DNA of 43,479 nt from CALMEC01 sp031366605 (GCA_031366605.1 JANLOO010000073.1:1-43479); one strand, 5' to 3'. Shown: positions 15,106-24,053, counted from the first letter of the stretch. The notes: a model not told the origin generated them from the sequence alone. A program made the numbers and translations.

Positions 15106-17379
15106 ATGCCGTTCGCCTCCGTTCGCGCCGTCCTCGCACGCGTCGCCGAGGTGCTCCCGCGAGGTGCCAGCCTGCCGGACGAGGACTGGTCGGCCCGCCA
15201 TCACTGGATGTTGGTCGTGCTGTGGACGCACTTCGTGGGCCTCCTTGTTTGGGGTGGCTTTACCGATCTGTCGCTCTGGCCGCTGGCGCTCATGGTCAAT
15301 ACGATCGCCGTGTGCGGGATTGTCGCCACGGCACACGCGCTTGGGCGCCGCCTCCGGGCGGCGGTGGTCTGCATCGGTCTTCTGACGTCCTCGACGGCCG
15401 TCGTGTACCTGATGGGCGGCGCTATCGAGGGTCACTTCCACTTCTTCGTCATCGTCACGCTCCTCGCGCTCTACGAGGAATGGTTCCCGTACCTGGTCGC
15501 GTTCGCCTACGTGCTCGCCCACCACGGCCTGTTCGGCGTCCTGAGCCCACACACGGTCTTCAACCATGAGGGAGGCATTCACAATCCACTGAAGTGGGCG
15601 GCGATCCACGCGCTGTTCATCGCGGGACTCGGCATCGTCAACCTCGTGTCGTGGCGGATCAACGAAACGAGCCGCCTGCTGATGGCGCAGAGCGAGGAAC
15701 GGTTTCGCTCGGCCTTCGACGACGCGCCGACGAGCATGGCCCTCGTCGGACTCGACGGCGTCGTGCAGCAGGTCAACGAGGCGATGTGCGTCAGGACCGG
15801 CTTCTCCTCGAGCGAAATGGTCGGGAACCCCTTGGGAGAGCTGATCGCCGAAGAGGATCGTGGCATGAGGTGGTTCCCCTCGACCGACTCCGGGGAGATC
15901 GAGGTGCGGTATCGGCGGCAGGACGGAACGATCGGGTGGGGGTTGTGGCACCACTCCATCCTTCGCGACCAGCACGGTCAGGCGAACGCGTTCATCAGCC
16001 ACTGCGTGGACGTCACCAAGCGCCGGCATGCCGAGCAGGAGTTGGTATGGCAGGCAAACCACGACGCCCTGACCCGTCTTCCCAGTCGAGAGTTCTTCAT
16101 CAAAAAGATGGAGGCCGCGCTTGACCGCAGGGACCAGAGTGATGCGACCGGGGTGGCGGTCCTATTCGTGGATCTCGACGACTTCAAAAGCATCAACGAT
16201 TCGCTCGGCCACGAGGCCGGCGATCAGCTCCTGACGGCCGTGGCCGAGCGTCTGAGTCGGGTGCTGCGTCCGGAGGACGTCCTGGCGAGGTTCGGCGGCG
16301 ACGAGTTCTCGGTCCTGTTGCCCGGAATCGTCGATGAGCAACAGGCAGTGCAGGTGGCCGGCCGCCTCGCCGAGGCGCTGCGGGCCCCGCTCGTCGTCGC
16401 GGGCGTACCTCGGTACGTGTCCGCGTCAGTCGGACTGCGATTGAGCGGTCCCCTCGACGTCGACATCGACCCGAAGACGATCCTCCGGGACGCGGACGCC
16501 GCGATGTACCGGGCGAAGGAACTCGGCAAGGGGCGGTGCGAGGTCTTCGACGTCTCGATGCGCGAGTCCGCGGTTGAGCGGCTCGACTTCGAGCAAGGCC
16601 TGCGCGGTGCGCTCGAACGCGACGAGTTCCGTCTGGTGTTCCAACCGATCGTCTCCCTCGGTGACCGGCGCGTGTCCGGTGTGGAGGCGCTCCTACGCTG
16701 GCACCATCCCGTGCACGGCGTCATCGCGCCGATGCGCTTCATACCGCTGATCGAGCGCAACGGTCTCATCGTCCCGATCGGGGCGTGGGTGCTGCGCGAG
16801 GCCTGTCGCCAGTTCGTCTCGTGGGACCACGGGCAACTCACCCTCTCGGTGAACGTTGCCGTCCAGCAACTCGCCTCCGAGGGCTTCGTCGAACTGGTGC
16901 AGTCCCTGATCGAAGAGTCCGGAATTGCGCCTGAACGCCTCTGCCTGGAGATCACCGAGACCTCGATGATGGAAGACCTCCGGTTCCTCGTTCAAACGCT
17001 CGACGAGCTCAAGGCGCTCGGCGTGCGCATCGCCATCGACGACTTCGGTGTCGGCTACGCGTCGCTCCGTCAGCTTCGCACCAGGATCCCCGTCGACACG
17101 CTGAAGATCGACAGGTCGTTCATCGCCGGGATGACGAACGATCGCGGCGATGCGACGATTGTCGAGGGCATCATTCGTCTGGCCCACGCACTCGGTCTCC
17201 AAGTCGTGGCCGAAGGGATCGAAACCCCAGAGCAGGCAGCGATCCTGGAGCAATGGAGCTGTCAATCGGGTCAGGGGTACCTGTTCGCCAAGCCGATGGA
17301 CGCGGACGCGATCGCGGCGCTCATGCCAGTCGGCCGGGCACGTGCGGCCGCTGCTTTGCGACCCTGCCAACCTGCTTGA
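15106..17379 (+). CDS. Membrane GGDEF-EAL protein with PAS domain (c-di-GMP turnover)
   Basis: A 757-aa bifunctional diguanylate cyclase/phosphodiesterase candidate. Residues 35-185 contain about five membrane segments with a His-rich centre (EGHFHFF at 108-114, HH at 139-140). This module occurs in other signalling proteins and might bind a metal or haem. A PAS domain follows (about 195-305). The GGDEF domain has an intact GGDEF (397-401) and an inhibitory RxxD I-site (RPED, 388-391). The EAL domain starts at EAL 527-529 and keeps the catalytic elements EITET, IDDFGVGYASL, DTLKIDRSFI and AEGIE. Both activities may therefore be functional. AAAGG precedes the ATG. Confidence 0.94.
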   Translation: MPFASVRAVLARVAEVLPRGASLPDEDWSARHHWMLVVLWTHFVGLLVWGGFTDLSLWPLALMVNTIAVCGIVATAHALGRRLRAAVVCIGLLTSSTAVVYLMGGAIEGHFHFFVIVTLLALYEEWFPYLVAFAYVLAHHGLFGVLSPHTVFNHEGGIHNPLKWAAIHALFIAGLGIVNLVSWRINETSRLLMAQSEERFRSAFDDAPTSMALVGLDGVVQQVNEAMCVRTGFSSSEMVGNPLGELIAEEDRGMRWFPSTDSGEIEVRYRRQDGTIGWGLWHHSILRDQHGQANAFISHCVDVTKRRHAEQELVWQANHDALTRLPSREFFIKKMEAALDRRDQSDATGVAVLFVDLDDFKSINDSLGHEAGDQLLTAVAERLSRVLRPEDVLARFGGDEFSVLLPGIVDEQQAVQVAGRLAEALRAPLVVAGVPRYVSASVGLRLSGPLDVDIDPKTILRDADAAMYRAKELGKGRCEVFDVSMRESAVERLDFEQGLRGALERDEFRLVFQPIVSLGDRRVSGVEALLRWHHPVHGVIAPMRFIPLIERNGLIVPIGAWVLREACRQFVSWDHGQLTLSVNVAVQQLASEGFVELVQSLIEESGIAPERLCLEITETSMMEDLRFLVQTLDELKALGVRIAIDDFGVGYASLRQLRTRIPVDTLKIDRSFIAGMTNDRGDATIVEGIIRLAHALGLQVVAEGIETPEQAAILEQWSCQSGQGYLFAKPMDADAIAALMPVGRARAAAALRPCQPA

Positions 17380-17518
17380 AGCGAGACGAACTCCAGCAGT
17401 GGTTGGACGCCAAAACGGCGCGCCCGCATCCCTGGCAGAGAGCGTCGCGATGTGCGACCTGCCCGGATATTCCCCGATCTGTCCCCGGTGGAGCACCCCT
17501 TGGTGTCAGACACGAATA

Positions 17519-17553
17519 CCTCGTAAACCTTTTGGTGAAAAGAGTTCACGAGG
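17519..17553. terminator. Long bidirectional hairpin between convergent genes
   Basis: About 14 base pairs form between CCTCGTAAACCTTTT and AAAAGAGTTCACGAGG with one mismatch, one bulge and a GGTG loop. It lies between the GGDEF-EAL gene and the convergent oxidoreductase gene. A GGTGTCAGACAC palindrome (17501-17512) sits next to it, as at the other convergent boundary near 7290. Confidence 0.75.
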
Positions 17554-17592
17554 AACAAAACGACCCTTCCCGACATGTCCGATGACGCGAAA

Positions 17593-18954
17593 TCAGACCG
17601 CGGCCTTCGCGACTGTCTGTACCACCTCGCCAAGGGTCGGATGAATGTGAAACGCCTCGAGGATCGGGTCGACGGTGCCCCCAGGTGCCTTCATCGCGAC
17701 GGCAACCGGGTGGATCAGGTCGGCGCCGTGGTAGGCCAAGACATGGGCGCCGAGGATACGCCGCGTCGGCCGGTCGACGATGACCTTGACCATTCCGCGC
17801 TCCTCGCCCCACGCGCGGGCCTTGCCGCCGCTGAAGCCCGATGACGCGACCCCGATGTCATACCCGGCATCGCGGGCGGCGCTCTCGGTCAAGCCGATCG
17901 CAGCGAGCTCCGGGTCGGTGAAGGTGGCGGTTGGGCCGACGTCCTGGTCCGCGGGGTGGGGGCTGAGCGCCAACGCGTTCTCGGCGACCGAGATGCCCAT
18001 CCGTCGGGCGACGTGGGTGAACGCGCCGAAGGGCAGGCCGACGACGTCACCCGCCGCGTAGACACCTGGCTCGCCGGTGGCCAGGTACGGATCGATGCTG
18101 ACACCACGCCGATCGGCTTGGACGGCGGTGTGTTCGAGCCCCAGGCCTTCCACCTCAGCGGCGCGCCCGGTCGCGACCAGCAGCACGTCGCCCTGCAGGG
18201 TACGCGTGGCGCCGTCCACGGTCATGACCACCTCCGGTCCCGGGCGGACCTCCTCGATCGTGACCCCCGTGATGATCTCGATGCCTTCATCGGCCAGGTG
18301 GCCGCGCAGCATGTCCACCAGCTCGGGCTCGGAATTGGGCAGCAGCGTCGGCGCGACCTCGACCATCGTGACCGCGGAGCCAAAGCGGCTCATGGCCTGA
18401 CCGAGTTCGAGCGCGATCGGACCAGCCCCGATGATCAGGAGCCGCTCGGGGAGTTCGCTCGAATTGAGCAGGTCGTCGCTCGTCCAGAACGGGACGCGGT
18501 CCAACCCGGGGATCGGCGGAACGGACGGGGCTGCCCCCGTGGCGACGATGACGCGTGCGCTGGTGAGTTCCCTGCCGTTCACGACGATCGTCTGCGGTCC
18601 TGTGAACCTGGCGTCGCCATCGATGACCTCGAGGCCATCCAATGACTCGGCCCATCGGCGTGATCCGTCGGACCCTTGCTGGATGATCCTGCGCACGCGC
18701 TCCATGACCGCTGCGAAGTCGACCGTCACGGAGCCGACGTGGACGCCGAACTCGGCGCTCCGGCGGGCCTCGTGCGCGATCTCCGCGCTTCGGATCATCG
18801 CCTTCGTCGGGATGCATCCTCGCGTGGGGCAGGTGCCCCCGAACATCGCCCGCTCGATCAGCGCGATACGTCGCCCGTCGCCGGCCGCCCGCCCGACGGC
18901 GTTGAGCCCCGCCATACCGGCCCCGATCACGATCAGGTCATGCGTGTAAGTCAC
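17593..18954 (-). CDS. FAD-dependent pyridine nucleotide-disulfide oxidoreductase, class I (Lpd/MerA-like)
   Basis: A 453-aa flavoenzyme with the redox-active disulfide Cys42/Cys47 (GGTCPTRGCIPTKA). It has an N-terminal FAD-binding GAGMAGLNA, an NAD(P)-binding IIGAGPIALELG and the FAD motif VYAAGDVVG. The dimerisation domain ends in the family HIHPTLGEVVQ. The fold matches dihydrolipoamide dehydrogenase and mercuric reductase. It lacks the MerA N-terminal metal-binding domain and the C-terminal vicinal Cys pair, so mercury reduction is unlikely. No 2-oxoacid dehydrogenase genes are near, so the substrate is open. The start GTG 18954 is preceded by AGGAG at 6 bases; an ATG at 18984 is possible but has a weaker site. 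Confidence 0.9.
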   Translation of the reverse strand: MTYTHDLIVIGAGMAGLNAVGRAAGDGRRIALIERAMFGGTCPTRGCIPTKAMIRSAEIAHEARRSAEFGVHVGSVTVDFAAVMERVRRIIQQGSDGSRRWAESLDGLEVIDGDARFTGPQTIVVNGRELTSARVIVATGAAPSVPPIPGLDRVPFWTSDDLLNSSELPERLLIIGAGPIALELGQAMSRFGSAVTMVEVAPTLLPNSEPELVDMLRGHLADEGIEIITGVTIEEVRPGPEVVMTVDGATRTLQGDVLLVATGRAAEVEGLGLEHTAVQADRRGVSIDPYLATGEPGVYAAGDVVGLPFGAFTHVARRMGISVAENALALSPHPADQDVGPTATFTDPELAAIGLTESAARDAGYDIGVASSGFSGGKARAWGEERGMVKVIVDRPTRRILGAHVLAYHGADLIHPVAVAMKAPGGTVDPILEAFHIHPTLGEVVQTVAKAAV

Positions 18955-19072
18955 CTTGGTCTCCTCGCTCGCGGCTGCCGACATCGTTCCACGATCGCAG
19001 GAGCCGTTACATCGCCGCCCGGTTGCTGTGGGCGGCGACGTCCACCTGGACCGCCGCCGCCCATCGCCTGAG

Positions 19073-19606
19073 CTACATGCGGAAACCGCTGATCGCGATG
19101 TACGCCGCGACGCTGGTCCCGGGGTGGACCATGAGAGTGGGTGCGTTGCACATCGCCGGGAGCGTCAACGTCCCAGTGATCTTGGCGTTTCCGTCCGCCG
19201 AAAGCGGCGCTGTCGCGGTCGTGCCGACCGGTGTCATCGCCCCGTCGCAGAACAGTGAGGCCGAGACCGCTGCCAGAGTGATCGGGCCGTTCGGGGTCTG
19301 GGTCGTGGTGGTGCCGGAATCGGCGAACACCAGGCCCCTGACCTTGACGCGGATCGACCCGTCGCTGCGGATCGAGGCGCTGCCCCTGCGAAGGAGCCAG
19401 TCTTTTCCGCCCGGCTTGACGCCGTTGATCGTCGGCCCTGCGACGAGGCTCGGGATGAGCGTCGTGCTCAGGACCTTTTCTGCTTCGTCGTCGTGACGGG
19501 ATGACTTCGATTTGGATCCGTCGGCCGCTGCGCCTACCGCGAAGGCAAGCGACGCAGCCGCCGCGACAGAGATCGCGGACGTGAGTGGTTTGGAGAATGC
19601 GCGCAT
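19073..19606 (-). CDS. Secreted protein of an uncharacterised actinobacterial family
   Basis: A 177-aa exported protein. The signal peptide is MRAFSKPLTSAISVAAAASLAFAVGAAA with a likely cleavage after AAA. ATG 19606 is preceded by GAGGAGG at 8 bases, so the longer upstream frame was rejected. The mature region starts with a charged linker (SKSKSSRHDDEAEK). It continues into a beta-rich domain with the recurring family phrases GPTINGVKPGGKDW, SDGSIRVKVRGLV, VSASLFCDG and TLPAMC, including two cysteines that could pair. I recall similar proteins in actinobacteria but know of no function. Confidence 0.82.
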   Translation of the reverse strand: MRAFSKPLTSAISVAAAASLAFAVGAAADGSKSKSSRHDDEAEKVLSTTLIPSLVAGPTINGVKPGGKDWLLRRGSASIRSDGSIRVKVRGLVFADSGTTTTQTPNGPITLAAVSASLFCDGAMTPVGTTATAPLSADGNAKITGTLTLPAMCNAPTLMVHPGTSVAAYIAISGFRM

Positions 19607-19745
19607 TGGGGAACCTCCTCGTTCGTTGACGAGCGCTGCATTGATCACCACGTCGACGACGGGTGCGCGTTACGGATGTCCTTTGCCACCCGCTGCGGCG
19701 GTAGACTCGACGCGACCATCCCCTCCGCCCAGGGAGAGCGCCCGC

Positions 19746-21047
19746 GTGAGCTTTTTCGACGAAGACTCCTACCTTTCTCGAGACATCGCCGAGGCCGATC
19801 CGGCCATTGCGCGCCTGCTTCGTGCAGAACTCGACCGCCAGGCCGAGACGCTCGAGATGATCGCCAGCGAGAACTTCACCAGCCAGGCGTGCCTGCAGGC
19901 CGCCGGGTCGGTCCTGACCAACAAGTACGCCGAAGGCCTGCCCGGCAAGCGCTACTACGGTGGCTGTGAGGTCGTCGACGAGGTGGAGATCCTCGCCATC
20001 GAACGCGCCAAGCAGTTGTTCGGTCCGGGTGCCGTCCACGTCAACGTGCAGCCGCACTCAGGCGCCTCGGCCAACCAGGCGGCGTACGCCGCGCTGATGA
20101 AGCCGGGCGACAAGGCGATGGGGCTGACCCTCGCGCACGGTGGGCACCTGACCCACGGGCACAAGGTCAACTTCTCCGGACGCTTCTACGACTTCCACCA
20201 GTACGGTGTCCGCCAGGAGGACTGTCGCATCGACATGGACGAGGTCGAGAAGATGGCGCGGGCCGTCGTGCCCGAGGTCATCGTGGTCGGGGCGAGCGCG
20301 TATCCCCGCCACTACGACTTCGACGCGTTCCGTCAGATCGCTGACATCGTGGGCGCCAAGCTCGTCGTCGACATGGCGCACTTCGCCGGCCTCGTCGCGG
20401 CCGGTGTCCACCCCAGCCCCGTCGGTATCGCGGACATCGTCACGACGACCACCCACAAGACGTTGCGTGGACCGCGCGCCGGCATCGTCATCTCCAAGAC
20501 CGACGAGATCGGCGCCGCCGTCGACAGGGCCGTGTTCCCCAACCTGCAGGGCGGCCCGCTGATGCACATCATCGCGGCCAAGGCCGTGGCGTTCGCGCAA
20601 GCCCTGACGGAGGAATTCCGCGACAACATGCGCCAGGTCGTCCAGAACGCCCAGGTGCTGGCCCAAGTGTTGACCCAGGGCGGCGTCGACTTGGTGACGG
20701 GTGGCACCGACAACCACTTGATGCTCGTGGACCTTTCGGCCACCCCGCTGACGGGGCAGGACGCCGAGGATCGCCTGGACAAGGCCGGCATCACGGTCAA
20801 CAAGAACGCGGTGCCGTTCGACAAGCGGCCGCCGATGGTCACATCGGGCATTCGCATCGGAACACCGGCGCTGACGACCCGTGGGTTCAAAGTGCCCGAG
20901 ATGCGGGAGGTGGGGGACATCATCGTCTCCGCCCTGGCACCCCAAGCCACGGATGCGGAGTTGACCGCGTTGCGCGACCGCAGCAAGGCGCTCGGGGACC
21001 GGTTTCCGCTGTACCCCAAGCTCCGTGACGTCGCAGGCGTCTCCTGA
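19746..21047 (+). CDS. glyA: Serine hydroxymethyltransferase
   Basis: A PLP enzyme converting serine and tetrahydrofolate to glycine and methylene-THF, the main source of one-carbon units. It has 433 aa. The PLP-binding Lys238 lies in TTTTHKTLRGPR. The substrate-binding SENF (residues 41-44), the GKRYYGG loop and HGGHLTHG are intact. GTG 19746 is preceded by GGGAG; the longer in-frame extension upstream overlaps the divergent secreted-protein gene and was rejected. The stop TGA overlaps the presumed CTG start of upp. Confidence 0.97.
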   Translation: MSFFDEDSYLSRDIAEADPAIARLLRAELDRQAETLEMIASENFTSQACLQAAGSVLTNKYAEGLPGKRYYGGCEVVDEVEILAIERAKQLFGPGAVHVNVQPHSGASANQAAYAALMKPGDKAMGLTLAHGGHLTHGHKVNFSGRFYDFHQYGVRQEDCRIDMDEVEKMARAVVPEVIVVGASAYPRHYDFDAFRQIADIVGAKLVVDMAHFAGLVAAGVHPSPVGIADIVTTTTHKTLRGPRAGIVISKTDEIGAAVDRAVFPNLQGGPLMHIIAAKAVAFAQALTEEFRDNMRQVVQNAQVLAQVLTQGGVDLVTGGTDNHLMLVDLSATPLTGQDAEDRLDKAGITVNKNAVPFDKRPPMVTSGIRIGTPALTTRGFKVPEMREVGDIIVSALAPQATDAELTALRDRSKALGDRFPLYPKLRDVAGVS

Positions 21048-21679
21048 GGGAGCACCTGACCACGCTCGGCGGGGCGCTTCCCGGCGAGCACCTGGCCCGG
21101 CTGCGCGACGAGCGCACCGCGCCCGCGGGTTTTCGTCGAGCCGCCGCGGCGCTTTCCACGCTCGTACTGGCCGAAGCTCTGCGCGATCTGGAGGCGGCCG
21201 AGTCGGTCGTGCGCACGCCGCTGACGGACGCCCCGGTGATGCGACCCGCACGTCGCGTGACGTTGGTGCCTGTGCTCCGTGCAGGCTTGGCGTTGATGGA
21301 GCCGGCGTTGCGCCTGTTGCCGGAGTCGACGCGTGTGGGCTTCTTGGGAATGGCTCGCGACGAGGTGACGCTGCAGCCCTCGTTCTATCTGGAGCGACTC
21401 CCGAGCGACTTGGACGCGGACGAGGTCATCGTGCTCGACGTGATGCTCGCGACCGGCGGATCGGCCGTCGCAGCCATCGATGCGGTCACGGCCGCAGGCG
21501 CGACCCGCATCCGTCTCGCGTGCCTGGTGGCGGCGCCCGAGGGCGTCGCCCGGGTCCAGGCGGCCCATCCCGAGGTCGCGATCACCGTCGGTGCACTGGA
21601 CGAGCGTCTGAACGACAAGGGGTTCATCGTGCCGGGTCTGGGCGATGCCGGCGACCGGCTCTACGGGGAGCCGACGTGA
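21044..21679 (+). CDS. upp: Uracil phosphoribosyltransferase, probable CTG start
   Basis: A pyrimidine-salvage enzyme that makes UMP from uracil and PRPP. The PRPP-binding loop is VLDVMLATGGSAVAAID and the uracil-binding C-terminal motif is LNDKGFIVPGLGDAGDRL. The first ATG/GTG/TTG in frame is GTG 21209, which would remove about 55 residues of the conserved N-terminal region. That upstream region is open and encodes family-like sequence (HLARLRDERTAPAGFRRAA). An in-frame stop at 21026-21028 limits the extension. CTG 21044, overlapping the glyA stop as CTGA, gives 211 aa, close to the family's ~208. A CTG at 21056 is another option. The product is secure; the start is not. Confidence 0.85.
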   Translation: MREHLTTLGGALPGEHLARLRDERTAPAGFRRAAAALSTLVLAEALRDLEAAESVVRTPLTDAPVMRPARRVTLVPVLRAGLALMEPALRLLPESTRVGFLGMARDEVTLQPSFYLERLPSDLDADEVIVLDVMLATGGSAVAAIDAVTAAGATRIRLACLVAAPEGVARVQAAHPEVAITVGALDERLNDKGFIVPGLGDAGDRLYGEPT

Positions 21680-22485
21680 CCGACCGCCGGGGGCTGGCCG
21701 TGGTCACCGGTGCCTCGTCCGGCATCGGTTTGGCGTTCGCCCAACGACTTGCGGCCGACGGGCATCCGTTGCTGCTCGTCGCGCGCCGCGAGGAACGCCT
21801 GCGGGAGATCACACAACGCCTGGCCGCGCAGCACGGCGTGGACGTGGGTTTTGTGGTGGCGGACCTCGCATCGGTTGACGGCCGGGCCACATGTCGGGAT
21901 GCCATCGACGCGGTCGGTGGCGACGTCGACACGGTGGTGTTGAACGCCGGCTTCGGCGCGATGGGGACCGTTGCGGCGGTCGGGCGCGAACGCCAGACCG
22001 AGATGGTCGCGCTCAACTGCGAGGCGGTCGTCGACCTGGCCTGTCACGTGCTGCCCGCGATGATCGCGCGCGGTTCGGGCGACGTCATCGTCGTCTCGTC
22101 GGCGGCGGCGTTCCAGCCGATCCCGTACACGGCGACATATGCGGCGACCAAGGCGTTCGAACTCTTCTTCGTCGAGGCGCTGTCGACAGAGCTTCACGGC
22201 ACCGGCGTCCGAGCCATCGCCGCATGTCCCGGTCCGACGGCGACCGAGTTCGGGCAGGTCTCCGGAGCATCTGCCGGACCACGTTGGATGCCGCGCGAGA
22301 CCGCTGAGGGCGTCGTCGCGGCGACCATGCACGCACTGGACCGCGGACGCGTCCGTGTCGCCACCGGCGGTCTGTCCCGGGTCACCAGCGTGCTGGCCGC
22401 GGTGTTGCCTCGGCGGGTGATCGTCTGGGGGGCCGGCGTCCTGCATCGCAAGTTCGCCCGGTCCGACGTGGGACACGGACATTGA
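21676..22485 (+). CDS. Short-chain dehydrogenase/reductase (SDR)
   Basis: A 269-aa classical SDR with a Rossmann fold. The cofactor loop is TGASSGIG at residues 11-18, and an NAG-like element (LNAGFG) follows. The catalytic Ser lies in VVSSAAAF (about 142), with Tyr155 and Lys159 in YAATK. An Arg cluster after the second strand (ARREER) favours NADP(H). The C-terminal basic/hydrophobic tail resembles DltE/YqjQ-type SDRs, which can act on lipids or envelope compounds. The substrate is unknown. The start GTG 21676 overlaps the upp stop (GTGA), so it is co-translated with glyA-upp. Confidence 0.9.
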   Translation: MTDRRGLAVVTGASSGIGLAFAQRLAADGHPLLLVARREERLREITQRLAAQHGVDVGFVVADLASVDGRATCRDAIDAVGGDVDTVVLNAGFGAMGTVAAVGRERQTEMVALNCEAVVDLACHVLPAMIARGSGDVIVVSSAAAFQPIPYTATYAATKAFELFFVEALSTELHGTGVRAIAACPGPTATEFGQVSGASAGPRWMPRETAEGVVAATMHALDRGRVRVATGGLSRVTSVLAAVLPRRVIVWGAGVLHRKFARSDVGHGH

Positions 22486-22521
22486 AGGTATCCGGTGCCG
22501 CCTCGTAGAATGACTCAACCA

Positions 22522-22536
22522 CGCCCCATCGGGGCG
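22522..22536 (+). terminator. Short GC hairpin after the SDR gene
   Basis: CGCCCC and GGGGCG pair around a 3-nt loop, 36 bases after the SDR stop. No T-run follows, so it is a weak terminator candidate. Confidence 0.4.
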
Positions 22537-22548
22537 CGGAGATGCCAG

Positions 22549-22744
22549 TGTCCTGTAATGGGAGGCTTGTGATGGTTTGGCGAGTGAAACGCCCGCTGGA
22601 CGAGGACGCGGTCTGCGTTCATATCTGTCAGACATGGGCGCAGGCGGGGACGACGCTCCCGGGAGGGCTGCTCGCGCGAAAGCGCACCAAATCCAGCGGA
22701 GCTTTGCAGCCGCCAAACCGCACAGAGACTCCCTTGACGAGGCA
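22549..22744. repeat. Repeat family B, copy 2
   Basis: This copy shares two blocks with the copy at 14821-14973, about 22574-22607 and about 22686-22731 here. Internal GGTTTGGCG and CGCCAAACC are exact inverted repeats. The outer ends (GTGTCCTGT... and ...ACGAGGCAC) are degraded inverted repeats. It has about 45 bp more internal sequence than copy 1. It abuts repeat A copy 1. Confidence 0.65.
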
Positions 22745-22747
22745 CTA

Positions 22748-22911
22748 AGTGGTCCTCCTCGCCAGTACGAACACGTATCCCGGCTGCAAAGCGTCGCCAG
22801 GCGTTGTGCTCGGTCCCACCGTTATGGCAACCGATCGCGGCAGGACACTGCGTCCTCGCCTGACTCGGTTTTCACTCGCGAAAGGTGCCCGTACTTACGA
22901 GAAGGACCACT
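22748..22911. repeat. Repeat family A, copy 1 (164-bp MITE-like element)
   Basis: The terminal inverted repeats are AGTGGTCCTCCTCG on the left and CGAGAAGGACCACT on the right. The element matches 42490-42653 in reverse orientation over the full 164 bp with no gaps and about 16 mismatches by hand alignment (about 90%). The imperfect direct repeat ACTAAGTG/ACTGAGTG spans its two boundaries. The right end supplies AGAAGGA 7 bases before the GTG of the WecA-like gene. No protein is encoded. Confidence 0.88.
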
Positions 22912-22913
22912 GA

Positions 22914-24053
22914 GTGACGACCACACTGATTCCGATCATTTGTGGGGTTGTGGCCGCGCTCGCGGTCGTGGCGCTCACCCCGCTCGCCGCACACCTCGCG
23001 CGGGCCGTCGGTGCGGTCGCAGAGCCCAAGGGCCGCAGCATCCACAGCACTCCCACGCCCCAGCTGGGTGGCCTCGCGATCCTGGCCGGATTCCTGATCC
23101 CGGTCATCTACTACCTGCCGACGTTCGACGGTCCCGCCAAGGCGCTGATCGTCGGCGGGATCCTGATCGCGCTGCTCGGTGCGGTGGACGACGTGGTCGA
23201 CCTGAACCCGGCGGTCAAGTTGATCGGGCAAGCCGCCTGCGCGGTCATCCCCGTGGCTGCCGGCTTGACGATCGACCACCTGACGCTGCCGTTCGTCGGC
23301 GTCGGCGATCTGGGGCCGGCGCAATATCCGGTGACCGTGCTGTGGTTCGTTGCGCTCGCCAACATGATCAACTTCACGGACGGCATGGACGGGCTTGCGG
23401 CGGGGGTCTCCGGCATCGGGCTGACGACGTTCGCGATCCTGGCCGCCAGCCTGGACCGCGCGACGCCGGCGATCATTGCCGCATCGCTGGCCGGTGCGGC
23501 GATCGGCTTTTTGGCCCACAACTTCCACCCGGCCCGGGTGTTCATGGGCGATGCAGGCTCGCTGCTTTTGGGGTTCGTCATCGCCGGCGTCGCCGTCAGC
23601 GGTGTCATGAAGAGCGCCGCGGCCGTGGCCATCGGTCTGCCCCTGATCGTCCTCGCGATCCCGATCCTCGACACGTCGTTCGTGATCCTCAAACGACTCA
23701 AACACGGAATGCCCGTGTACTCGGCCGATAAGAGCCACTTTCACCACCGGTTCTTCACGATCGGCTGGAGCCAACGCCGAACGGTGCTCGCCCTCTACGC
23801 ATGGTGCATCCTGATGAGCGCCGTCGCGATCGTGATCAGCCTGCAGATCGGAGGTGCGATCGGCCTGGGCCTCGCGTTGGGCGCGGCGCTGATCGCCGGC
23901 GTCTACCTGGTGTACCTGCTCGAGATCCTCAAGTGGGGTGGCACCCCGGTCATCGACATCGTGCGCGGCAACCGCGAGGAAACCGGCCACGGCGTCGCGC
24001 GGCAAGTCGTGACCGCAGCACTGCGCGGCCGCACCTCACCCCCTGAGCGCTGA
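22914..24053 (+). CDS. Undecaprenyl-phosphate GlcNAc-1-phosphate transferase-like protein (WecA/TagO family)
   Basis: A polytopic membrane enzyme (379 aa, about 10-11 segments) that should transfer a sugar-1-phosphate from a UDP-sugar to undecaprenyl or decaprenyl phosphate, starting cell-wall glycan synthesis. The family motifs are present: DD at 92-93 (GAVDDVVDL), NMINFTDGMDG at 150-160, FMGDAGSLLLG around 210-220, and HFHHR at 275-279 in the loop that defines the WecA/TagO subgroup. It is not MraY-like in this loop. GTG 22914 takes its ribosome binding site from the end of repeat A. In actinobacteria this gene commonly precedes the atp operon; here about 16 kb separates them. Confidence 0.9.
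   Translation: MTTTLIPIICGVVAALAVVALTPLAAHLARAVGAVAEPKGRSIHSTPTPQLGGLAILAGFLIPVIYYLPTFDGPAKALIVGGILIALLGAVDDVVDLNPAVKLIGQAACAVIPVAAGLTIDHLTLPFVGVGDLGPAQYPVTVLWFVALANMINFTDGMDGLAAGVSGIGLTTFAILAASLDRATPAIIAASLAGAAIGFLAHNFHPARVFMGDAGSLLLGFVIAGVAVSGVMKSAAAVAIGLPLIVLAIPILDTSFVILKRLKHGMPVYSADKSHFHHRFFTIGWSQRRTVLALYAWCILMSAVAIVISLQIGGAIGLGLALGAALIAGVYLVYLLEILKWGGTPVIDIVRGNREETGHGVARQVVTAALRGRTSPPER

Noticed and set aside
17593..18954. Mercuric reductase annotation for the flavin disulfide oxidoreductase
   Set aside because: There is no N-terminal metal-binding domain, no C-terminal Cys pair and no mer genes nearby. Only the general class I family call is supported.
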